Counted from the stretch's first letter, positions 44,296-54,509 are shown. The stretch: 64,000 nucleotides of DNA from Neorhizobium lilium (GCF_004053875.1 NZ_SBIP01000003.1:496001-560000); one strand, 5' to 3'. Notes: generated by a model not told the origin, from the sequence alone. Translations and numbers: made by a program.

Positions 44296-46344
44296 TCAGG
44301 CCTTCGCCTCCGGCCACAGGCGGGTGTCGAAGGGGATGGCGGCATAGTCATGCGCCTGTGCAAGCTTCTTGAGGTAGCGCTTGCGATAGGCAGCGCTGTC
44401 CTCGAACTCGATGTTCTCCAGCACCAGTTCCGCGCCGATCTCGTAGTAGAGGTCGAGGTTGCGAAGATCGGGAACCGGCGTTTCGCCTCGCTCGCATTCG
44501 CCCTGCATGTCCCAGAAGATTTCCTCCAGGCGGCGCGCTAGGCCAGGCATGTCGCGCAGCACGCTGGTTTCGCGCTGCTCAGCCAGGGACCGGCGGATCG
44601 CAAGCAGGCTCTGGCGGTCACGGGCAAAGCCGATCGCCCGTTCGACATATTGCGCGGCGCTGGTGCAGGCCATCTCCGGAATGCCCGCCGCCGAGATGAT
44701 GCTGCCGCAGAAGCGCGACGCAAAACCATTGCCGGGCATGGTCAGGATGGGCAGACCCATGGTGATGGCGTCCGCAGCAGTGGAATGAGCGCCATAGGGG
44801 AAGGTATCGAGGAAGAGATCGGCGACGGCAATGCGTGCGAGATGGTGCGCGTTCGGGGCCTTCGGCGCGAAAATGATCCGGTCCGGCGCAACACCCTGCT
44901 GTTCGGCGAGTTGGCGCAGACGCATATTGGCGTCTTCGTCCCCCGCCAGCAGCCATAGAACGCTCGCCGGTGTTGCCTTCAGGATCTCCATCCAGCGATT
45001 GAAGCAGTTGCCGGTTATCTTCTGCATGCCGTTGAAGCAAGCGTAGACGAAAGCATCCTCGGGAAGGCCGGCTGCCGTCCGGGTCGGCGTCTCGGCAATC
45101 ACCCGCTTGCGGTCCAGCGGCTGGTTGCAGGCGATCCGGAAGAGTTTTTCCGTGTAATAGACTTCGTTCTGGGCAGGAACGATGTAATCGTCCGCAATCA
45201 TATATTGGTGGAACGGGCTGCCCATCGTGCCGGGATAGCCGCAGAAGTTCACGATCACCGGCGCCGGGCGATAGGCGAAGATCTTGGTACGCGCATGCTT
45301 GGTATAGCCGTTGACATCGACCAGAATGTCGATCTCGTCCGAACTGATCAGCTTGGCCGCGTCGATATCGCTCATGGTGCGGATATCGCGCCAGCCATCG
45401 ACTGCGGCCCTGATGCGGTCCTGCGTCACGTCGTTGGTGCGCGGCTCGCCACAGTAGTACGCAAAGATCTCGACGCTGCTCTTATCGTGGAGTTCGAGCA
45501 CTTCACGAAGCGCAAAGCCCACGGCATGGTCACGCAGATCCGAAGAGACGTATCCGACGCGCAGCCGCTCAACCGTGCCGGTCTTCAGCTTCGGCGTCTT
45601 TCGGGGGAAACCGCTTAGGTCGAGGCGGGTGCCAACCAGCTGCTTGTTGTAGCGATATGCCTTGGCGAGCTGGAAGATCGGGTCGTCCGAATAGCAGGAC
45701 AGGGTGAGGGGAGACATGGCGTCCAGCAGCTGCCGGGCCGTGACATGCGTGGAGGCAATCAGGACCGGCCATTTGCACTGCCGCTGGCGCAGCGCGCTCC
45801 AATGCTGGCCGGCTTCGGTCTTGGTCGGCTGTAGCTCTATCGCCTGCCAGAGAGCCGTCTCGGCCTCTTCCAGACGACCGGCTGCTTCGAGAACGCGGCC
45901 AATATGCTGCAGGCTCATCAGCCGGTTGCTGATCCGGTCCGGGGTCACGTCGCTGGTGACCCCTGCAAAGGTGCGCCACTGCTGAACCGCCTGATCGATC
46001 AGCCCGCAATCCTCGAGCGCGCGCCCGAGATTGATATAGGCAGGACCGAACCTTTCGTCGATCTTGCTGGCGGCCCGCAGCGCCTGAATGGCGCCGGCGA
46101 GATCGCCGAGCTGCCGTAACGTGACGGAATAATTGAAATAGGCCATATGCAGCAGGGGATTGGTATCATTGAACGCGATCCAGGTCTTATAAGCCTCCGC
46201 GGCCTGCGCCTGCTGTCCGCTGGAGGTCAGGGCCTCGGCTACCTGAAACAGATCGCTCAGCGATAGCTGCTGGTTCTTCGCCTTCTCAAGGATATTGTTG
46301 AAGGCCGAGGTCTGAGCGGATGCAGATGCGATGTTGGCGTTCAT
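44296..46344 (-). CDS. TPR + GT41 O-glycosyltransferase (SPINDLY/FlmG-like)
   Basis: A 682-residue protein with TPR repeats at about residues 30-210 (AAEAYKTWIAFND; AIQALRAASKIDERFGPAYINLGRAL; AETALWQAIELQP) and a GT41 domain at about 255-640. GT41 hallmarks: RVGYVSSDLRDHAVGF, APVIVNFCGYPGTMG, FNGMQKITGNCFNRW and LFLDTFPYGAHSTAADAITMGLPILTMPG. GT41 enzymes put GlcNAc, fucose or other sugars on Ser/Thr; in Caulobacter the same architecture (FlmG) glycosylates flagellin. Its neighbours are two Ser/Thr-rich repeat proteins and a flagellar operon, so those are the obvious candidate substrates. Sugar and target are not shown by the sequence. Confidence 0.88.
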   Translation of the reverse strand: MNANIASASAQTSAFNNILEKAKNQQLSLSDLFQVAEALTSSGQQAQAAEAYKTWIAFNDTNPLLHMAYFNYSVTLRQLGDLAGAIQALRAASKIDERFGPAYINLGRALEDCGLIDQAVQQWRTFAGVTSDVTPDRISNRLMSLQHIGRVLEAAGRLEEAETALWQAIELQPTKTEAGQHWSALRQRQCKWPVLIASTHVTARQLLDAMSPLTLSCYSDDPIFQLAKAYRYNKQLVGTRLDLSGFPRKTPKLKTGTVERLRVGYVSSDLRDHAVGFALREVLELHDKSSVEIFAYYCGEPRTNDVTQDRIRAAVDGWRDIRTMSDIDAAKLISSDEIDILVDVNGYTKHARTKIFAYRPAPVIVNFCGYPGTMGSPFHQYMIADDYIVPAQNEVYYTEKLFRIACNQPLDRKRVIAETPTRTAAGLPEDAFVYACFNGMQKITGNCFNRWMEILKATPASVLWLLAGDEDANMRLRQLAEQQGVAPDRIIFAPKAPNAHHLARIAVADLFLDTFPYGAHSTAADAITMGLPILTMPGNGFASRFCGSIISAAGIPEMACTSAAQYVERAIGFARDRQSLLAIRRSLAEQRETSVLRDMPGLARRLEEIFWDMQGECERGETPVPDLRNLDLYYEIGAELVLENIEFEDSAAYRKRYLKKLAQAHDYAAIPFDTRLWPEAKA

Positions 46345-46466
46345 GAAGGTCCCGTTGCAAGGCAGCCGATGCTGGATCCGGCGATCTAAGGCGTCAGTAA
46401 CTGATTACCGAAGCTAGCTTGCGTAGGGCTTGTTGTGTTTTGGGCGGGCGTAAAAGCGGAAATAGA

Positions 46467-46500
46467 AAAGGGCGGCGCGTTGATGAACGCGCCGCCCTTT
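46467..46500 (-). terminator. Strong intrinsic terminator after repeat gene B
   Basis: A perfect 15-bp stem (AAAGGGCGGCGCGTT / AACGCGCCGCCCTTT) with a four-base GATG loop, 15 bases beyond the stop of repeat gene B; the minus strand continues TTTTCTATTTCC. It should strongly limit read-through into the O-glycosyltransferase gene. Confidence 0.85.
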
Positions 46501-46515
46501 GGTTTATTGATCGTC

Positions 46516-49500
46516 TCAGACCGATGCGTAGGCTGCGATAACCGCGGCTACCTGGTCGTTGCTCAGGGCGCCGATCTGTGCGGTCGTCATTGCGGCAATC
46601 TTGTCAGATGACAGAGCAAGGATGTCGTCCGTGGACAGACCCGGGAGAGCCTTGATGCTGATGGCCGCTATCTCGTCCGAAGAGAAGGACGCGATGTCGT
46701 CGGTCGAGAAGGCGTGGAGGGCTGCGGAGCTGAGAGCGCCGATCTGGACGCTTGTCAGAGCCTGGGCCTGGTCGGCCGTCAGAGCGTCGACCTGGGCCGT
46801 CGTCAGGGCTGCAACCTGAGTGGACTTCAGACCGGCGATCAGGTCGGTGCCAAGTACTGCAACATCGTCAGTCGACAGAGCAGCGATCTGAGAAGAGCTC
46901 AGAGCCTGGATCTGGGTAGACTGCAGCGCCATGGCCTGATCCGTGTTGAGCGCGGCGATCTGAGCGGTGCTCAGGGCAGCGATCTGGGTGGACTTCAGGG
47001 CGGCGATCTTGTCGGTGGTGAGCGAAGCAACGTCTCCAGTAGAAAGACCACCAAGGGCCTTGATGCTGATCGCGGCGACTTCGTCAGTCGAGAAGGTTGC
47101 GATGCCGTCCGTGGACAAAGCACCCAGGGACGCCGAGCTAAGGGCGCCGATCTGGACGCTCGTCAGGGCGCCGGCCTGATCCGTGGTCAGGGCTTCGACC
47201 TGAGCCGTGGTCAGAGCAGCCACCTGAGTGGACTTCAGAGCGACGATCTGGTCCGTTGTGAGAAGCGCCACACTGTCAGTGGTGAGTGCGCTGATCTGCT
47301 TCGAGCTCAGAGCGCCGAGCTGTCCGGACTGCAGGGCGGTAACCTGGTCGGTCGAGATGGCGGCGATCTGAGATGTCGTCAGGACGGCGACCTGCGAAGA
47401 CTTCAGGGCGGCGATCTTGTCCGTGCTCAGCGAAGCCAGTTCAGCGGTCGAGAGACCAATGATTGCCTTGGTGCTGATGGCGGCAATTTCATCCGTGGAG
47501 AAGGTAGCAAGTTCGTCGGTCGAGAAGGTATTGAGTGCTGCAGCGCTGAGGGCGCTGATCTGATCGCTGGTCAGCGCTTGAGCCTGATCGCTGTTCAGGG
47601 CTTCGACCTGAGCGGTCGTCAGGGCAGTGAGCTGTGCCGACTTCAAACCAGCGATTTGGTCAGTGGTGAGCACTGCGACATTGTCGGTGGTGAGAGCGGC
47701 AACCTGCTTGGAGTTAAGAGCTCCGAGCTGACCGGACTGCAGTGCCATGACCTGGTCGGTCGAAAGCGAGGCAACCTGAGAGGTCGACAGGGCTGCGATC
47801 TGGGCGGACTTCAAGGCTGCGATCTTGTCGGTGGACAGAGCAGCAAGGTCGTCGGTGGAGAGACCGGAGAGGGCCTTGGTGCTGATGGCAGCGACTTCGT
47901 CAGTCGAGAAGGTTGCGATCTCGTCGGTCGAGAAGGCGTTGAGCGCTGCGGAGCTGAGAGCGCCGATCTGGACGCTTGTCAGAGCCTGGGCCTGGTCGGC
48001 CGTCAGAGCATCGACCTGTGCCGTGGTCAGAGCGGCAACCTGAGCGGACTTCAGGCCGGCGATCTGATCCGTCGTCAGCACGGCGACGTCGTCAGCGCTG
48101 AGCGCGCTGATCTGCTTGGAGCTGAGGGCTGCAAGCTGACCGGACTGAAGAGCGACCGCCTGATCGGTGCTGAGGGCAGCCAGCAGGCTGGTGCTGAGGG
48201 CAGCGATCTGCGAGGACTTCAGGGCGGCGATCTTGTCGGTGCTGAGAGCGGCAAGGTCTTCGGTCGCGAGACCTGCAAGAGCCTTGCTGCTGATCGCGGC
48301 GACTTCGTCCGTCGAGAAGGTTGCGATGTCGTCCGAGGACAGGGCACCCAGGGACGCCGAGCTAAGGGCGCCGATCTGTACGCTGGTCAGGGCGTCGGCC
48401 TGTTCCGAGGTCAGAGCATCAAGCTGGCCGGTCGTCAGGGCGGAGACCTGAGTGGACTTCAAGCCAGCAATCTGGTCGGTGGTGAGGACTGCAACACTGT
48501 CGGTGCTGATGGCAGCGATCTGCTTTGAGGACAGAGCGCCGAGCTGTCCGGACTGTAGCGCTATGACCTGATCGGTCGAGAGCGATGCGACCTGGGACGT
48601 CGTCAGAGCTGCGATCTGAGTGGATTTCAGGGCAGCGATCTTGTCGGTGCTCAGCGAAGCGAGGTCTCCGGTGGAAAGACCGGCGAGAGCCTTCACGCTG
48701 ATGGCAGCAATTTCATCCGTGGAGAAGGTTGCCAGGTCATCGGTCGACAAGGCGTTGAGCGCTGCCGAGCTGAGAGCGCCGATCTGGAGGCTGGTCAGGG
48801 CTTGAGCCTGTTCCGAGGTCAGGGCTTCGACCTGAGCTGTCGTCAGGGCGGTGAGCTGTGTCGACTTCAGGCCAGCGATCTGGTCGGTGGTGAGGACTGC
48901 AACATTATCGGTGGTGAGAGCGGCAACCTGCTTGGAGTTAAGAGCTCCGAGCTGACCGGACTGCAGTGCCATGACCTGGTCGGTCGAAAGCGAGGCGACC
49001 TGAGAGGTCGACAGGGCTGCGATCTGGGCGGACTTCAAGGCTGCGATCTTGTCGGTGGACAGAGCAGCAAGGTCGCCGGTGGAGAGACCGGAGAGGGCCT
49101 TGGTGCTGATGGCAGCGACTTCGTCCGTCGTGAAGGTTGCGATCTCGTCCGTCGAGAAGGCGTTTAGCGCTGCGGAGCTGAGGGCGCCGATCTGGACGCT
49201 CGTCAGGGCTTCAGCCTGTTCCGAGGTTAGAGCTCCGACCTGTGCCGTGGTCAGAGCGGCAATCTGAGTGGACTTCAGGCCGGCGACCTGGTCTGTGGTC
49301 AGGACAGCAACGCTGTCAGTGCTGATGGCGGCGATCTGCTTGGAGCTGAGGGCTGCGATCTGACCGGACTGCAGGGCGGTTACCTGATCCGTCGAGAGCG
49401 CTGCAATCTGACCGGTGCTCAGAGCTGCAACCTGCGAAGACTTCAGAGCAGCGATTTTGTCGGAGCCCAGCGAAGCAACGCTTTCGGTGGAGAGACCTGC

Positions 49501-49947
49501 GAGAGCCTTGCTGCTGATCGCTGCGACTTCGTCCGTCGAGAAGGTTGCCAGGTCATCGGTCGACAGAGCGTGCAGGGCGGCAGAGCCCAGAGCAGCGATC
49601 TGTACGCTGGAAAGAGCTTCCACCTGACTGCTGTCAAGGGCGTCGATCTGGCTAGTGTACAGCGCGGTCACCTGCAGGGAGGAAAGGCCGGTGATCTGCG
49701 CTGTGGAAAGAACCGCGATCTGGTCGGCTGAAAGGCCAACGACTGCGGCGGCGGAGAGGTTGCCCAGCTGCGTGGAGCTGAGTGCGAGAATGTCATCGGT
49801 CTCCAGGGCCGCGACCTGCGCGGAGGAGAGTACCTTGAGCTGCGTGGAGCTCAATGCGGCGACGTCGGCCGTCGTCAACGAAGCGATGGTCGTCGCCGAC
49901 ATCGACTTTATCTGGTTGACGGTCAAAGAAGGAATAATGGAAGTCAT
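46516..49947 (-). CDS. Giant octapeptide-repeat protein B (1143 residues)
   Basis: No known function recognised. The protein is seven residues (MTSIIPS) followed by exactly 142 octads (7 + 142 x 8 = 1143), ending in VIAAYASV. Consensus octad LSTxQ(I/V)AA. From residue 136 the octads are organised in seven 136-residue super-repeats of 17 octads, each opening F-S/T-T-D-E-V/I-AA-IS, with a partial eighth of seven octads at the C-terminus. I see no Cys, Trp or Arg and only two Pro. No Sec signal, no membrane segment. GAGGGCG precedes the ATG by six bases. Shares head, octad-17 marker and C-terminal AAVI-x-AY with protein A. Likely an exported fibre or solenoid; function inferred only. Confidence 0.87.
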   Translation of the reverse strand: MTSIIPSLTVNQIKSMSATTIASLTTADVAALSSTQLKVLSSAQVAALETDDILALSSTQLGNLSAAAVVGLSADQIAVLSTAQITGLSSLQVTALYTSQIDALDSSQVEALSSVQIAALGSAALHALSTDDLATFSTDEVAAISSKALAGLSTESVASLGSDKIAALKSSQVAALSTGQIAALSTDQVTALQSGQIAALSSKQIAAISTDSVAVLTTDQVAGLKSTQIAALTTAQVGALTSEQAEALTSVQIGALSSAALNAFSTDEIATFTTDEVAAISTKALSGLSTGDLAALSTDKIAALKSAQIAALSTSQVASLSTDQVMALQSGQLGALNSKQVAALTTDNVAVLTTDQIAGLKSTQLTALTTAQVEALTSEQAQALTSLQIGALSSAALNALSTDDLATFSTDEIAAISVKALAGLSTGDLASLSTDKIAALKSTQIAALTTSQVASLSTDQVIALQSGQLGALSSKQIAAISTDSVAVLTTDQIAGLKSTQVSALTTGQLDALTSEQADALTSVQIGALSSASLGALSSDDIATFSTDEVAAISSKALAGLATEDLAALSTDKIAALKSSQIAALSTSLLAALSTDQAVALQSGQLAALSSKQISALSADDVAVLTTDQIAGLKSAQVAALTTAQVDALTADQAQALTSVQIGALSSAALNAFSTDEIATFSTDEVAAISTKALSGLSTDDLAALSTDKIAALKSAQIAALSTSQVASLSTDQVMALQSGQLGALNSKQVAALTTDNVAVLTTDQIAGLKSAQLTALTTAQVEALNSDQAQALTSDQISALSAAALNTFSTDELATFSTDEIAAISTKAIIGLSTAELASLSTDKIAALKSSQVAVLTTSQIAAISTDQVTALQSGQLGALSSKQISALTTDSVALLTTDQIVALKSTQVAALTTAQVEALTTDQAGALTSVQIGALSSASLGALSTDGIATFSTDEVAAISIKALGGLSTGDVASLTTDKIAALKSTQIAALSTAQIAALNTDQAMALQSTQIQALSSSQIAALSTDDVAVLGTDLIAGLKSTQVAALTTAQVDALTADQAQALTSVQIGALSSAALHAFSTDDIASFSSDEIAAISIKALPGLSTDDILALSSDKIAAMTTAQIGALSNDQVAAVIAAYASV
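46687..49542 (-). repeat. Seven tandem 408-bp super-repeats in repeat gene B
   Basis: Each 408-bp unit encodes 17 octads. DNA similarity between units is high (for example, the text around 47700-47900 and 48910-49100 is nearly identical), showing more recent amplification than in gene A. Such arrays can change copy number by recombination and are assembly-error prone. Confidence 0.85.
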
Positions 49948-50161
49948 CTAGTGCGCCCTCGGTGCTGGTTGATCACGTACGCGTTCCCCTGTCCGCGGAT
50001 GCCCGGAGCTAACAATCTCCGAAGAACCTCGGGTGCGTGATGCACCCGCCAACAAACTGCCCACGCAGCCGGACGCACTCGGCGACACAACTCAGGCATT
50101 TTGTCAGTCAAGACATTTAGTGAGACATGGCTCGAACGAGCCTGCGCACGGGGAGGACATC

Positions 50162-50218
50162 ATGCTTCCAGAGCTGGTAGTGGCTCTGACCCCCACGCCG
50201 ATCAATGCGAATATGTAG
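50162..50218 (+). CDS. Possible 18-residue small protein
   Basis: ATG 50162 is preceded by GGGGAGGA four bases upstream, and the frame gives MLPELVVALTPTPINANM then TAG. It runs opposite to all genes of the cassette. It may be a small protein, an upstream remnant, or chance. Confidence 0.2.
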   Translation: MLPELVVALTPTPINANM

Positions 50219-50395
50219 TTGCCTGGCCCTGGCGGTGCAACCGAAGGATCAAACCAATTCGCGATACTCGGAATTTACCGGTTGACCATTTAATTTTGAG
50301 TTAATGCACTGTGACAGTTTCGTTTTCGGCCGCTTCAAGCAAGCAAGACGCTTGTACTGTGCCAGATCCGACAAGTGATCGATAAGAAGACCTAC

Positions 50396-50454
50396 AATAA
50401 AGCTTATTTACAGCATGCCGTCCGGCAGCCGGCCAAAGATAAGATAAAACTTAT
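50396..50454. promoter_or_regulatory. Pair of AT-rich palindromes upstream of repeat gene B
   Basis: AATAA-AGC-TTATT (50396-50408) and ATAA-AAC-TTAT (50444-50454) are near copies with centres 47 bases apart, in an AT-rich island of a GC-rich genome. They could bind a dimeric regulator or an AT-tract binder such as MucR. Assignment is by pattern only. Confidence 0.35.
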
Positions 50455-50589
50455 TTGCTGATGGAGGGAGAATGGGAAGAATCATCACTAGCGGTCTCCC
50501 GAAAGCTGTGCTTACCTGTGCGTAAAGCGGAGGCACAAGATGTGCCTTACCCGCCCTGCAATCCGCGTTAGCCTGTGGCGGGTTCCCAT

Positions 50590-51846
<1,257 letters not shown>

Positions 51847-51854
51847 TCAGGCGA

Positions 51855-52895
51855 TCAAGCAGCCTTGTCCGCGGCCGGCGCTTCCTTTTCCTTGAGTTCG
51901 ATCTGGCCGGAATTGGCCAGCCGGATTGCCTCCTGCGAGACGGCCCGGCGCGCCACGGCGACTTCCCGTGGATTGATCGGTCCGCCGGCCGCGAGATCCG
52001 ATTCGATCATGCGGCGCTGACGCGGACTCATGCAGGATAGCACACATTCCCGGACTTCGTTCGAGGAACCCTTGAGCGCCATTGTAAGGATGTCGGCGGC
52101 AATGTCGTTGAGCAGCATGACGCGGCTGCGCTGCGGCATGACCATGAGGTCCTCGAAGAGGAAGATCTTCGGGCGAACCTTCTGCGCTGCTTCCTGGCTG
52201 ACCTGCTCCAGCGATTCGAGGAGCGAGTCGACCTGAGGCTTTTCGAGCTGGTTCATCAGGTCGGCGACCTTGACCGGGCCTGTGGAGTTCTTTTCCGATT
52301 CGATCTCTTCGACCAGCTGTGCGATCCGCTTTTCGATGATCTGCGCAGCCTGCGGGTTGACGTTCTTCAGGTTGACGGCGCGCTTCATGATATCCGCGCG
52401 CAGCGCCTCTGGCAGTTCCATCAGGATCTTGGCGCCGAAAGCGGACGGCAGCTGAGATAGGATATAGGCGATCGTCTGCGGATGTTCCTTGGCGAGATGC
52501 TTGCAGATGAAGGCGGGCTCGGCCTCCTGCAGGCGGTCCCAGTTCGAATCCTCGTATGCCTGGAAGGCTGTCCGGCGGCCGAGCAAGCCATCGACTTCTT
52601 CCGGCGTGAGACCCTCGTCCAAAATGCGTTCGATGGCCATGGCATTGTCCATGAGGCCGGTGCCCTCGGTGAAGAGGTCTTCGAATTCGTTGACGAGGGA
52701 AATCAGCTCATCGGGCGGGATGACCCGCAGCGTCTGCGCGGTCGCAACGATGTTTTGCAGTTCGGCTTGGGTAAAATACTTAAGGAGCTTCCCTGCCACG
52801 CCAGTTCCCATTGCAAGGAGAACGGCCGCCGCTTTCTCGGATTTCGAAAGCGGTGAAGAGGGCAGATTGTCACTGAAGCTATCAAAGTCCATCAT
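51855..52895 (-). CDS. fliG: Flagellar motor switch protein FliG
   Basis: A 346-residue C-ring rotor protein. The EHPQTIAYILSQLP block is the middle-domain signature, and the C-terminal torque domain contains SRVMLLNDIAADILTMALKGSSNEVRECVLSCMSPRQRRMIESDL. It binds FliF and interacts with MotA. It is the last of the motA-fliM-fliN-fliG run; the cassette begins directly after it. Confidence 0.95.
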   Translation of the reverse strand: MMDFDSFSDNLPSSPLSKSEKAAAVLLAMGTGVAGKLLKYFTQAELQNIVATAQTLRVIPPDELISLVNEFEDLFTEGTGLMDNAMAIERILDEGLTPEEVDGLLGRRTAFQAYEDSNWDRLQEAEPAFICKHLAKEHPQTIAYILSQLPSAFGAKILMELPEALRADIMKRAVNLKNVNPQAAQIIEKRIAQLVEEIESEKNSTGPVKVADLMNQLEKPQVDSLLESLEQVSQEAAQKVRPKIFLFEDLMVMPQRSRVMLLNDIAADILTMALKGSSNEVRECVLSCMSPRQRRMIESDLAAGGPINPREVAVARRAVSQEAIRLANSGQIELKEKEAPAADKAA

Positions 52896-52921
52896 GGGCT
52901 TTTCCTAAATTGCTAAAACAT

Positions 52922-53509
52922 CTAGCCTTTTGAGGCTCCTGACAATTCAGTGACCTTGACGCCGAAACGGGTATCGTCGTCTTCCAGGAGGGTGATCTCG
53001 CCGCGGGCGATCAGGCGGCCGTTGACCGTGATGTCAACCGGTTCGCCAATCTTCTTGTCCAGCGTGACGGTGGTGCCTTCCTTGAGGTTCATGAGGCCTT
53101 TGACCGGCATCCGGCTGGACCCGAGAACGATCTGGACATCGATTGGGATGTCCATGATCAGTTCATGGTTGGCTTCCAGGCCGTAGTTTTCTTCGCTGTC
53201 GCCATGGGAAGAACCGGCGCCCATTGAAGGAGCAGCCGTATCCCCGAACGCCGAAGCACCGCCAAAGGGAGATGCGTCGTCGAATGGCGAGGCTTCGCCG
53301 AAGGACGTGCTGAGGTCGTCTGCACCGAAGTCGCCGCCGAAGCTCGGAGCTTCGGCAGAGAAGGCGTCTGCGTCCGAAGGAAGAAGGGTGCCTTCCTCGT
53401 CCGCCTTCAGCGCACCGCGCAGGTCGTCGATCGCGCTCTCGAGATCCAGACTGCTGGACGCGACCGGATCTTCAATGATGTCGTTTTTAACCGTCGGTTT
53501 TCTAGCCAT
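52922..53509 (-). CDS. fliN: Flagellar motor switch protein FliN
   Basis: A 195-residue C-ring protein. The C-terminal 85 residues are the SpoA/FliN domain ([56 protein letters not shown]). The N-terminal half is acidic and Phe/Ser-rich with repeated GDFGADD / [14 protein letters not shown], longer than in enterics but normal for rhizobia. Confidence 0.94.
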   Translation of the reverse strand: MARKPTVKNDIIEDPVASSSLDLESAIDDLRGALKADEEGTLLPSDADAFSAEAPSFGGDFGADDLSTSFGEASPFDDASPFGGASAFGDTAAPSMGAGSSHGDSEENYGLEANHELIMDIPIDVQIVLGSSRMPVKGLMNLKEGTTVTLDKKIGEPVDITVNGRLIARGEITLLEDDDTRFGVKVTELSGASKG

Positions 53510-53564
53510 AAGCCATTATCCACGTCGAAACTTATCTGAGGCTGCCGTTGCCGATCAGACAGGG

Positions 53565-54509
53565 TTAAATATTAAGAATTTGTTTGAGGGTATTTCCATC
53601 GGGGTTGGCATTGGATTTCACCTTCACCGAATAACTGTCGCCGGAACGGCCGAATTCGCAACGATACATGGTTCTGCCATTGGCATCCATGTCTACGCTG
53701 ACCTCGCCGATGTCCTCGAAGGGGATCGTCACGCCCGGTCGCAGCCTGGCAATCGAACTTAGCTTGAGCGGCGTCAGCTTGATTCGCGCGCAGAGATCGA
53801 CCTGCGAACGAAGCACGCGGTCGCTCAGCTGCTCGTCCTGGTTCGTGCGGCCGTCGCTCAGCTGCGGGGTCGGCCTGGTAATCGTCGTCTTCAGCAGCAC
53901 GCTCTGCGGAATGAGGATGACGATTTCGCTTTCGAGCTCACCGAGATTGGCCTGAAGACGCACGGCTGCGACAAAATCGTCTTCGACATCGACCGCGTGC
54001 TGCGCGTAGTGCCCCGCGGGGAAGGGGTCGGAAACCACAGGCTCGTAATCGCCCGGAACCTTCAGTCCGCATCTGAGGACGCTGACGACCCTGGCCAGCA
54101 GCAAAGCGGCGACATCGTTCTCGATGGAGGACAGCGTTCGGCTCTCACCTTCGCCGGATTGAGGTGCGGGATCGCCCAGAAGCTGCGCGATCATGGCGAT
54201 CGGCAGATTGTTCTTCACGCCGACGATGAAGTGGTGACACCAGTTGCGCAGGCTGACGCTGGAGAGCGTGTAGCCGGACCCGAGCCCCGCAACGATCGTC
54301 GAATTCAGGCCGGATTGGTGATCCAGATATTCCAGGTCGAGATCGACCTGCATCTCTTCGCGGAGCATGTCGCCGAGCAACAGACATTCGAGGCTTGCGA
54401 CGTCGGTGCAGCAACGCGCCACGGTCTTTGCGTCGCCCAGATGGCCCGTCAGGCGGGCCAGGACGACCCGGTCTATTGGCGGATGTGCTTTGGTCGGTTG
54501 CTTTGCCAT
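53565..54509 (-). CDS. fliM: Flagellar motor switch protein FliM
   Basis: A 314-residue FliM of the divergent rhizobial type. It has a CheC-like middle region and a C-terminal SpoA domain (LCARIKLTPLKLSSIARLRPGVTIPFEDIGEVSVDMDANGR). The classical N-terminal CheY-binding LSQxEID motif is not obvious. Position between motA and fliN and the SpoA domain support the call. Its ATG is three bases past the motA stop. Confidence 0.9.
   Translation of the reverse strand: MAKQPTKAHPPIDRVVLARLTGHLGDAKTVARCCTDVASLECLLLGDMLREEMQVDLDLEYLDHQSGLNSTIVAGLGSGYTLSSVSLRNWCHHFIVGVKNNLPIAMIAQLLGDPAPQSGEGESRTLSSIENDVAALLLARVVSVLRCGLKVPGDYEPVVSDPFPAGHYAQHAVDVEDDFVAAVRLQANLGELESEIVILIPQSVLLKTTITRPTPQLSDGRTNQDEQLSDRVLRSQVDLCARIKLTPLKLSSIARLRPGVTIPFEDIGEVSVDMDANGRTMYRCEFGRSGDSYSVKVKSNANPDGNTLKQILNI

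Larger units (their letters stand above)
49948..50589. other. 642-bp intergenic region between repeat gene B and glf
   Basis: The largest non-coding stretch in the window. It contains the hairpin GGGTGC-GTGAT-GCACCC (50031-50047), an 18-codon frame with a strong ribosome binding site (50162-50218), and an AT-rich part around 50390-50460 with two near-identical small palindromes. It must carry the promoter of repeat gene B. No longer gene is supported. Confidence 0.55.

Noticed and set aside
46714-48528. 604-codon plus-strand frame opposite repeat gene B
   Set aside because: Antisense of the super-repeats, with repetitive Gly/Arg/Asp translation and no ribosome binding site; the minus frame has exact octad periodicity.
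46516-49947. CRISPR or minisatellite-like direct repeats
   Set aside because: The 24-bp and 408-bp repeats are contiguous, in frame and coding, without spacers, so they are protein repeats and not a CRISPR array.
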